Positions 16,447 through 23,487 of a stretch of 64,000 bases of DNA are shown here, in pieces (the stretch's first letter is position 1; each line of letters opens with the position of its first letter). The position numbers and the translations under genes were made by a program. This DNA is from Streptomyces sp. NBC_01481 (GTDB taxonomy: Bacteria > Actinomycetota > Actinomycetes > Streptomycetales > Streptomycetaceae): the NCBI RefSeq assembly GCF_026339995.1, contig NZ_JAPEPT010000004.1, forward strand, positions 62,001 through 126,000, written 5' to 3'. The notes under the pieces were generated by a model. It did not search any database, was not told the DNA's origin, and worked only from the letters and a program-made list of their open reading frames with translations.

Positions 16447-19152
16447 TCAGCGCAGCCGGCGCAGATACGGGTCGCGGGCCTGCCGCGGCACCAGGCGGAC
16501 GCGGACGTCCAGGGCCGTGATGCCGCCCGGGCGTGCGATCACGGGATTGAGATCGGCCTCGGCGAGCTGCGGAAGGTCACAGGCCATCCGGGACAGCCGC
16601 AGCAGCAGCTGCTCCAGTCCTTCGAGGTCGACGGCGCCGCCGCCGCGGAAGCCGAAGAGCAGCGGCGCGCAGCGCGGCGAGGTGATGAGGTCGTGGACGT
16701 CGTGGTCGGTCAGCGGGGCGAGCCGGGCCGCGTGATCGGCCAGGAGCTCGGTCGCCGTACCGCCCAGGCCGAACAGGACCAGCGGGCCGAAGACTTCGTC
16801 CTGGACCACACCCGTGAACAGCTCGATGCCGCGTTCGGCGAGCGGCTGGACGACCACTCCGGTCATCAGGTCTCCGAAACGGGTGACCAGGTCGCGGTGT
16901 GCAGCCCGCACCTGCGAGGCATTCTGAAGATCGAGGTGGACGGCGCGCTGTTCGCTCTTGTGGACCAGGCCCGGCCAGTGGGCCTTCATCACGACCCGCC
17001 CATCAGGTCCCGCCAGCCGTGCCGCAGCGGCGACGGCGGCCTCTTCGTCCTCGGCCCACTCCCAGCGGATCTGCGGGATGCCGTAGTGGCCAAGGAGTTC
17101 GGCCGTCGCACGGGGGGCGAGCCAGCCCCCCTCGGGGTGTTCGGCGAGGAAAGCGTCGGCCGTTGCTTTCGCCGCCGCGGTGTCCACGTCCGCGAGCTCG
17201 GGGATCGTGCCTTCCGGGCGGGCGCGCCAGCGTGCGTAGGTCACGGCGTGCGCCAGGGCGCGGGCCGCGTCCGCCGCATCGGAGTAGGCGGGTACAAATC
17301 CGCCGCCCGCGGTCGGCAGCAGCTCCACCCGTGCCGCCTGTGCGGGCAGGACCGCGGCGACCGTTCGGGAGCGACGGCGGTCCGGGCCGGGGGACAGGGC
17401 CCGGACGAGATCGTCGCCGGTCGCCGCGGCGACCGCGGTGGGGACCAGCACCACCAGTACGGCGTCGACGGCTCCGTGCGCCGCGAGCCGGTCTACGCAC
17501 TCCTGCAGTTGCGTCTCGCTGACGGCGGCCGTGGCGTCGACGGGATTGGTGGCTGAGGCCCCCACTGGCAGCCCGGCCAGCAGCCCCGCGACCAGTTCGC
17601 TGCCGAGCTCGGGAATCCTCAGCCCGGCCTCTGCGCATGCGTCGGCGGCCAGTACGCCTGCCCCGCCCGCGTTGGTGACGATGGCGACCGAGGAGCCGCA
17701 GGGCAGTGGCTGGGAGTGCAACAGCCCTGCACTGTCGAGGAGTTCGCCGATCGTGCGGGTCGCGATGATTCCGGCCTGGGTGAACAGGGCCTGCCGGGTC
17801 ATGGTGCGGGTGGCTGCCGCCGCGGTGTGGGAGGCGGCGGCCCGGCGACCGGCCTCGGAGCGCCCGGCGTCCACGGTCAGGACCGGCAGCGTGCGGGCCA
17901 CCCGCCGCGCTGTTCGCGAGAACGCGCGTGGATTGCCGAAGGATTCAAGGTGCAGCACAGCGAGGTCGGTCTGACCGTCGCTCTCCCACCACTGCAGCAT
18001 GTCGTTGCCGCTGACGTCGTACTTGTCGCCCAGCGAGACGAAGGTGGACACCCCGATGCCGAGCCGGGACAGCCCGTCGAGCAGCGCGATGCCCACCCCT
18101 CCGGACTGCACGGCGACTCCGGCCGTACCCGCCAGGGGGCGGTCGGCGGCGAAGGTGGCGTTCAGCCGCAGATCCGGGTCGGTGTTGGCCAGACCGAGGC
18201 AGTTGGGGCCGACCAGCCGCATCCCGTACGCACGGCACGTGGCGAGCAGCGCGGCCGCCTGGTGGGCGTCGAGGCCGGAGGAGACCACCAGCAGCGCCCT
18301 CGCGCCAAGCTTTCCGCAGTCCTCGGCGGCTTGCGGTACGGCGGCCGCGGGGACGGCGAGCACGGCGAGATCGGGCGGGAAGGACAGCTCGGCCACTGAG
18401 CGGTGGCAGCTCACCCACTCGATCGCGTCCGCATGCGGATTGACCGCGTCCAAACGGCCGGCGAAACCACCGGTCCGCAGATTGCGCAGCACGGCCCGGC
18501 CGACCGAGCCCGCCTTGCGGCCCGCGCCGACGACGGCGACCGTGCGGGGCCGCAGCAGTGGCTTCAGGCTCGCCACGTCCGCGGTGCTGCCTCGGTTGTC
18601 GACTGCCGACAAGTAGTCCTCGTCCACGGCCAGTTGGACCGTCCACCGCACCTCGGGGCCGTCGAAGCGCCGGGTTGTGCGCAGGCCGAGGTCGGCGAAT
18701 ACTTTCAGCATCTCGTGGTTCTCGGACAGTGCGTCGGCCGCGAAGGCGGTGATGCCCGCCTGGCGGGCGGCGTCGACGAGATGCTCGAGCAGCAAGGTGC
18801 CGAGTCCCCGGTGGTGCCAGTCGTCCGCGACGGTGAGTGCGATCTCGGCCGTGGTCGATTCCGGTATGGCGTCGTACTCGGCCAGTCCGACGAGCCGCCC
18901 GCCGCTTTCCGCGACCAGAGCGCGGTAGCCGGACCGGTCGCGCCGGGTGAGCCGGCCGGCCGCCTGTTCGGCGGACAGGTGGCTCACTGTGAAGAAGCGC
19001 CGCCGCAGATTCTCCGCCGACATGCCCTCGTACAGGGCCAGGACGGCGTCGTGATCGTCCGGCTCCGCCTGCCGTATCCGCACTGTCGTGCCGTCCGTCA
19101 GCAGCGCGTGCACCTGCTGGGCCTTGCTCGCGGGGCTGTGGATCTGCGTCAT
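16447..19152 (-). CDS. GNAT acetyltransferase fused to NDP-forming acyl-CoA synthetase
   Basis: The N-terminal 180 residues are a GNAT acetyltransferase (DDWHHRGLGTLLLEHLVDAA is the acetyl-CoA loop). The remaining roughly 720 are an ADP-forming acyl-CoA synthetase: CoA-binding (TVAVVGAGRKAGSVGRAVL), ligase domains with the phospho-His motif AASHTAAA, and an ATP-grasp part (GRVVMKAHWPGLVHKSE, ELFTGVVQDEVFGPL). This domain order is that of the Streptomyces lividans Pat-type protein lysine acetyltransferase, which modifies acyl-CoA synthetases. The His motif is kept, so it may also make acetate and ATP from acetyl-CoA, useful without oxygen; that is inference. The ATG at 19152 has GAGGAAGG behind it. 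Confidence 0.88.
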   Translation of the reverse strand: MTQIHSPASKAQQVHALLTDGTTVRIRQAEPDDHDAVLALYEGMSAENLRRRFFTVSHLSAEQAAGRLTRRDRSGYRALVAESGGRLVGLAEYDAIPESTTAEIALTVADDWHHRGLGTLLLEHLVDAARQAGITAFAADALSENHEMLKVFADLGLRTTRRFDGPEVRWTVQLAVDEDYLSAVDNRGSTADVASLKPLLRPRTVAVVGAGRKAGSVGRAVLRNLRTGGFAGRLDAVNPHADAIEWVSCHRSVAELSFPPDLAVLAVPAAAVPQAAEDCGKLGARALLVVSSGLDAHQAAALLATCRAYGMRLVGPNCLGLANTDPDLRLNATFAADRPLAGTAGVAVQSGGVGIALLDGLSRLGIGVSTFVSLGDKYDVSGNDMLQWWESDGQTDLAVLHLESFGNPRAFSRTARRVARTLPVLTVDAGRSEAGRRAAASHTAAAATRTMTRQALFTQAGIIATRTIGELLDSAGLLHSQPLPCGSSVAIVTNAGGAGVLAADACAEAGLRIPELGSELVAGLLAGLPVGASATNPVDATAAVSETQLQECVDRLAAHGAVDAVLVVLVPTAVAAATGDDLVRALSPGPDRRRSRTVAAVLPAQAARVELLPTAGGGFVPAYSDAADAARALAHAVTYARWRARPEGTIPELADVDTAAAKATADAFLAEHPEGGWLAPRATAELLGHYGIPQIRWEWAEDEEAAVAAAARLAGPDGRVVMKAHWPGLVHKSEQRAVHLDLQNASQVRAAHRDLVTRFGDLMTGVVVQPLAERGIELFTGVVQDEVFGPLVLFGLGGTATELLADHAARLAPLTDHDVHDLITSPRCAPLLFGFRGGGAVDLEGLEQLLLRLSRMACDLPQLAEADLNPVIARPGGITALDVRVRLVPRQARDPYLRRLR

Positions 19153-19215
19153 GACCGTGCCTTCCTCGTGGGGAATCCACGTCCAGACTCGGGCGGGAGC
19201 ACGGCAGGCCGCAGG

Positions 19216-19250
19216 GGTCGGCCGGGCCATTGAGCGGGGCCGACCGGCCC
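19216..19250. promoter_or_regulatory. DosR-like palindrome pair upstream of the acyl-CoA synthetase operon
   Basis: GGGCCGACCGGCCC (19237-19250) ends exactly at the hypC stop; a weaker copy (GGTCGGCCGGGCCA, 19216-19229) lies 21 bp closer to the synthetase start at 19152. Confidence 0.65.
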
Positions 19251-19538
19251 TCAGGGCGCGTCCGGTCGGTCCCGGGGCGCCTGCGGCAGCGGCTCGCCCA
19301 GCTCGCCGGTGACGGCGTCCGCCATCGCGCGCAGCACCCCGAGCGTCCGCTCGGCCTCCGCCTCGTCGACGGTCGTGATCGCGAAGCCGACATGGACGAT
19401 GACGTATGTTCCGGCCTCGGCCTCAGGCGTGTACTCCAGGCACACCTCGCGCCGCACTCCGCCGAAGTCGACTGTCGCCATGCGCAGTCCGCCGGAGTCG
19501 TGGACCTCAAGGACCCGGCCTGGAATGCCCAGACACAT
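19251..19538 (-). CDS. hypC: HypC, hydrogenase maturation chaperone
   Basis: HypC binds the iron centre with HypD and delivers it to the large-subunit precursor. The 95-residue protein opens MCLGIPGRVLEV with the essential Cys2, followed by the beta-barrel pattern VDFGGVRREVCLEYTPEAEAGTYVIVHVGFA. It lies 5 bases after the hypF stop in the operon protease-hypF-hypC, and is separated from hypD/hypE by about 12 kb. The C-terminal tail (ELGEPLPQAPRDRPDAP) is a little longer than average. Confidence 0.95.
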   Translation of the reverse strand: MCLGIPGRVLEVHDSGGLRMATVDFGGVRREVCLEYTPEAEAGTYVIVHVGFAITTVDEAEAERTLGVLRAMADAVTGELGEPLPQAPRDRPDAP

Positions 19539-19543
19539 CGCGC

Positions 19544-21844
19544 TCACCCCTTCGCCTTCGCCAGCCGGGCGGCGGCCACCGCCGCCTGGCCGTAGCTGAT
19601 GCCGCCGTCGTTGACCGGGACCGCGCTGCCCACCAGTACGCGCAGACCCTGGGCGCGCAGCAGCGTCCGTACGGCGGTGAGCAGCCGCCGGTTCTGGAAG
19701 CAGCCGCCTGACAGGCACACGGTCCGCGGGGCTCCGGCGGCCACGGTGCCCTCGACGAGTGCGGCGGTCGCCTCGGCAATGGTCGTGTGGAAGGCGGCGG
19801 CGATACGGGGCACAGGGACGCCCGACGCGAGCTCTTCGAGGAGTGCGGTCAGGGTCGCGACCGGATCGTAGACCCACAAGCCCTCCGCGCGAACCAGCCG
19901 CCACGGCAGCGCGTCGGTGTGGATGTCACCGGCCGCGGCTTCCAGTGCGACGGCTGCCTGGCCTTCGTACGACACCTCGTCGCCGAACCCCAGCAGACCG
20001 GCGGCCGCGTCGAACAGCCGGCCCGCGCTGGAGGCGCGCGGACAGTTGATCCCGCGTTCGGCCATCGCCCGCACCAGCCGCACCTCGCGGGGATCGAGCC
20101 GTTCGGTGAACGGCTTCGTCAGCCAGGGCGCGGGGCGGGGCGTACCGAGCGTCTCCGCGCCGTACAGGTAGCCCAGTGCCATCCGGGACGGGTGGCGCAC
20201 CGCCGCCTCGGCGCCCGGCAGGGGTGCGGTGGCGAACCGGCCGACGCGCCGGTAGCCGGCCAGGTCCGCGACCAGGATCTCGCCGCCCCACAACGTGCCG
20301 TCGTCGCCGAGCCCCAGCCCGTCGTAGGCCACCCCGATGAAGGGCCCGCGCACGCCGTGTTCCGCGGCGCAGGCGGCCACGTGGGCGTGGTGATGCTGAA
20401 CGGCGATGCGCTGCTCGACCGGCCAGCAGTGGGCCCACTGGGTTGAGAGGTACCCCGGGTGGAGGTCGTGGGCGACGGCGCTCGGGGTGATGCCGGTGAG
20501 GCGCCGGAGATCGGTGTACGAGGTCGCGAAGGCGTCCAGGGTCGTCGCGTCGGCAAGATCGCCGCCATGCGGGCCGAGATGCGCGTGCCCGCCCTCGGCG
20601 AGGGTGAAGGTGTGCTTGAGCTGTGCACCGGCTGCGACCAGAGGCAGCGCTGCCGGGACGGGGAGCGACAGCGGCGCGGGGGCGAGGCCGCGGGCCCGGC
20701 GGAGGGTGAGCACGGTGCGCCCGGCGACGGTGGCCACGGAATCGTCGTAGCGCGCGCGGATCGGCCGGTCGTGGGTGAGGAAGCCGTCGGCGACCGACGC
20801 CAGGCTCCGGCGGGCCTCGGCGTCGTCGATGGCGGTGGGCTCCTCTGCCCGGTTGCCGCTGGTGACGACGAGCGGCCGGTCCAGATCGCGCAGCAGCAGA
20901 TGATGCAGTCCGGTGGTGGGCAGGAACAACCCGATCCTGTCGGTACCGGGGTGAACATCGGGACACAACTGCCCCGCACGGGCGGTGAGCAGCACCACGG
21001 GCCGCGACGCAGACGTCAGCACCGCCTGCTCCGAGCGGGTGGTCCGCGCCAGACGCTCGACCGCGGCCCGGTCCCGCACCATCACCGCGAACGGCTTCGC
21101 GGGACGCCGCTTGCGGCGGCGGAGTTCGGCGACGGCGGCCGCGTTGCCCGCGTCGCACACCAGCTGGTAGCCGCCGACGCCCTTCATCGCGATGATCCCT
21201 CCCGCTGCCACGGCGGCCACGGCGGCGCGCAGCGCGTCCTCCCCGGCCAGGCCGTTCCATGCGAGGACGGGTCCGCAGTCGGGGCACGCCAGGGGCTCTG
21301 CATGGAAGCGGCGGTCGGTGGGATCGGCGTACTGGGCCGCGCAGGGCGGGCACAGGGGGAAGCCGCGCATGACGGTGCGCACACGGTCGTACGGGAGATC
21401 GTCGATGACCGTGGCACGGGGGCCGCAGTCGGTGCAGTTGATGAACGGATAGCGGTAACGGCGGTCGGCAGGATCGAACAGTTCGCGCAGGCATGCCTCA
21501 CATGTGGCCGCGTCCGGTGGGACTTCGCGGGGCGCGTCCGGGGAGGAGGCGGAACTGCCGCGGACGGTGAACCCCGTTCCGGGCGCCGGGGGTCTGCCGG
21601 ACACGTCGGTCACCCGTATCCGGCGTACAGCAGCCAGCGGGGGCGCGTCGCGCCGTATCCGGTGGACGAAGTCGCGCAGTGCGGACGGCGGCCCGGCAAC
21701 GGTGAGTTCCACATGGCCGTTCGCGTTGCGCACCCAGCCGTCCAGCTCCAGGCCGGTCGCCAGGCGGTGCACGTGCGGGCGGAAACCCACACCCTGGACC
21801 GTGCCGAAGACCTCGATGCGCTGGGCGGTGCGCTCGCCGCTCAT
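19544..21844 (-). CDS. hypF: HypF, carbamoyltransferase for hydrogenase maturation
   Basis: HypF converts carbamoyl phosphate to carbamoyl-AMP and moves the carbamoyl group to HypE. All domains are present in 766 residues: acylphosphatase (EVFGTVQGVGFRPHVHRLA, residues 8-90), two Cys-Cys zinc sites (CEACLRELF, NCTDCGP, CPPCAAQY, CPDCGP, about 115-195), a YrdC-like part (GVGGYQLVCDA, KRRPAKPFAVMVRD) and a Kae1-like part (HDLHPGYLSTQWA, VQHHHAHVAACAAEHG, VAYDGLGLGDDGTLWGGE, LSGGCFQNRRLL). It overlaps the protease gene by 4 bases. Confidence 0.95.
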   Translation of the reverse strand: MSGERTAQRIEVFGTVQGVGFRPHVHRLATGLELDGWVRNANGHVELTVAGPPSALRDFVHRIRRDAPPLAAVRRIRVTDVSGRPPAPGTGFTVRGSSASSPDAPREVPPDAATCEACLRELFDPADRRYRYPFINCTDCGPRATVIDDLPYDRVRTVMRGFPLCPPCAAQYADPTDRRFHAEPLACPDCGPVLAWNGLAGEDALRAAVAAVAAGGIIAMKGVGGYQLVCDAGNAAAVAELRRRKRRPAKPFAVMVRDRAAVERLARTTRSEQAVLTSASRPVVLLTARAGQLCPDVHPGTDRIGLFLPTTGLHHLLLRDLDRPLVVTSGNRAEEPTAIDDAEARRSLASVADGFLTHDRPIRARYDDSVATVAGRTVLTLRRARGLAPAPLSLPVPAALPLVAAGAQLKHTFTLAEGGHAHLGPHGGDLADATTLDAFATSYTDLRRLTGITPSAVAHDLHPGYLSTQWAHCWPVEQRIAVQHHHAHVAACAAEHGVRGPFIGVAYDGLGLGDDGTLWGGEILVADLAGYRRVGRFATAPLPGAEAAVRHPSRMALGYLYGAETLGTPRPAPWLTKPFTERLDPREVRLVRAMAERGINCPRASSAGRLFDAAAGLLGFGDEVSYEGQAAVALEAAAGDIHTDALPWRLVRAEGLWVYDPVATLTALLEELASGVPVPRIAAAFHTTIAEATAALVEGTVAAGAPRTVCLSGGCFQNRRLLTAVRTLLRAQGLRVLVGSAVPVNDGGISYGQAAVAAARLAKAKG

Positions 21845-22380
21845 GGTGGGCCTCCGCTGTGTGTATCGCGGAGGCCGCGCGCGGCCGCGTCCCGGTGGCG
21901 GACGATCTCGTCCTCCATCCGCTCGACGAGTGCTTCGACTCTCGCAGCAACCGGCTCCGACAGACCCGTGCCGAGCGAGGTGTCCGCCACTTCGACGGCG
22001 TACACCACGAGATGGCCGGGCAGTCGCCCCAGCGCCCGCGACAGCTCGACGGCCTCACCGAGGCCCAGCCCGTGCGAACTCGTCGTGCGCGGCTGCCCCT
22101 GCTCGGCTGCGTCGAGCTCCAGCCGGTGCACCCGCCCCGGGTGGCCGGGATGGGCGTGTGCGGCGTCCAGCACCACGGCCAGGTCCGCGTTCTCCCACAG
22201 CCCGATCAGTCGGCCCGGATCTCCGTCGCACACCGACAGGACTGTTCCCGGGGGCAGGGGACGGCCCTCAGCCCGCTCCCGCAGCCGGGCGATCACCGCC
22301 CAGGCCACCCCGTCGTCGTGGCGGAACTCGTTGCCGACCCCGATGATGGCGATACGGGCGGAATGCGTGGAGCCGGACAT
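21841..22380 (-). CDS. Hydrogenase maturation endopeptidase (HybD/HycI family)
   Basis: The protease removes the C-terminal tail of the hydrogenase large subunit after nickel insertion. The 179 residues contain the family signature IIGVGNEFRHDDGVAWAVI, the second acidic site VVLDAAHAHPG, and the SSHGLGLGEAVEL histidine motif that completes the nickel-sensing site. The natural substrate here is probably the alpha subunit at 8037, which has a nine-residue tail. I chose the ATG at 22380; the longer open frame upstream runs across the divergent promoter. First gene of the protease-hypF-hypC operon. Confidence 0.92.
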   Translation of the reverse strand: MSGSTHSARIAIIGVGNEFRHDDGVAWAVIARLRERAEGRPLPPGTVLSVCDGDPGRLIGLWENADLAVVLDAAHAHPGHPGRVHRLELDAAEQGQPRTTSSHGLGLGEAVELSRALGRLPGHLVVYAVEVADTSLGTGLSEPVAARVEALVERMEDEIVRHRDAAARGLRDTHSGGPP

Positions 22381-22440
22381 GATTCCTCTCCCTCCGCTGC
22401 GTTTGCCTCCAGCCTGCGTGCGGACCTGCCGGGGAGCGTT

Positions 22441-22476
22441 GGGCCGAAGGGCCCCAGGAAGGGTCTGTGTGGCCCC
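22441..22476. promoter_or_regulatory. DosR-like palindrome pair, divergent protease/USP promoter
   Basis: GGGCCGAAGGGCCC (22441-22454) and GGGTCTGTGTGGCCCC (22461-22476) lie 61-96 bp upstream of the protease (minus) and 74-109 bp upstream of the USP at 22550 (plus). Confidence 0.65.
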
Positions 22477-22549
22477 TGCGCACCCGACCGCGCGCACGCC
22501 AGGCTCGACGGCAAGGCACGAAGCAGTCCCTGCACAGGAGGTGCGGATC

Positions 22550-23461
22550 ATGCATCGACACGTCGTCGCCGGAATCGACGGATCCTCCGAGAGCCTCGCC
22601 GCCGCGCACTGGGCGGCCCGGGAGGCCCTGCGCCGCGGACTGTCGCTGCGGCTGGTGCACGCCTGGCAGTGGCAGCCGCGTCCCCCCATCTACGTGCCCG
22701 CCGGCACGACCCAGCGCTACTGGGCGCACCGGACCCTCAGCCAGGCGAGCGACAGCGTGCGTGCCTCACACCCCGCGCTGCACATCGACGACGAGTCGGT
22801 GGCCGAATCGACGGTCACGGCCCTGTTCACGGCGGCCGAGCAGGCCGAGATGCTGGTACTCGGCTCCCGAGGGCTCAGCGGCGTCGCGGGGTTCCTTGTC
22901 GGCTCGGTGTCCCAGGCGGTCGTCGCGCGGGCGGAGCGCCCTGTGGTCCTCGTACGCGCCGGTGAGGAAGCGGCCGACGAACAGTTCCCGGCCCCGGAGG
23001 GAGCCTCCCCGGACGGGTACTCGGTCAAGACCTCGTACCGGAACATTGTCCTCGGCCTCGACACCAGCAGCCCGTGCGACGAACTGATCGAGTTCGCTTT
23101 CGACACCGCGCAGCATCGTGGTGCCGCGCTGCGCGTGATCCACACCTTCAGCGCCCCGCCGCCGTATGCCGCCGTCGACCAGCTCGTCCCGACGCCCGGC
23201 CCGGAACTGCTCGCAGAGCAGGAACACGCCGTGAGTGCGGCGCTGCACCCGTGGCGGGAGAAGTTCCCCGAGGTCACTGTCACCGGGACGGTCACCGAAG
23301 GCCGGGCGGCCTCCGAGCTGACGCGCGCCTCGACCGGGGCGGGCCTGGTCGTCGTCGGGCGCCGGATCCGCACCGGGCACCTCGGCATCCACATCGGCCC
23401 CGTCGCTCATGCGGTGCTGCACCACGTCGGCTGCCCCGTGGCCGTCGTCCCGCACGTCTGA
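22550..23461 (+). CDS. Universal stress protein, tandem UspA domains
   Basis: The 303-residue product opens MHRHVVAGIDGSSESLAAAHW. Domain 1 has the ATP motif GSRGLSGVAGFLVGS; domain 2 (from VLGLDTSSPCDELIEFAFD) has the weaker GRRIRTGHLGIHIGP. It is close to the USPs at 12784 and 28905. The ATG lies behind AGGAGGTGCGGATC. It is the first gene of a two-gene operon with ppdK 26 bases downstream, suggesting joint expression in low oxygen. Confidence 0.93.
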   Translation: MHRHVVAGIDGSSESLAAAHWAAREALRRGLSLRLVHAWQWQPRPPIYVPAGTTQRYWAHRTLSQASDSVRASHPALHIDDESVAESTVTALFTAAEQAEMLVLGSRGLSGVAGFLVGSVSQAVVARAERPVVLVRAGEEAADEQFPAPEGASPDGYSVKTSYRNIVLGLDTSSPCDELIEFAFDTAQHRGAALRVIHTFSAPPPYAAVDQLVPTPGPELLAEQEHAVSAALHPWREKFPEVTVTGTVTEGRAASELTRASTGAGLVVVGRRIRTGHLGIHIGPVAHAVLHHVGCPVAVVPHV

Positions 23462-23487
23462 CCCACCTCAGCAGGAGATCGAGACCC

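Noticed and set aside
20459..23461. A 1000-codon plus-strand open frame ending in a USP
   Set aside because: All but the last 303 codons are antisense to hypF and the protease; only the part from 22550 is USP.
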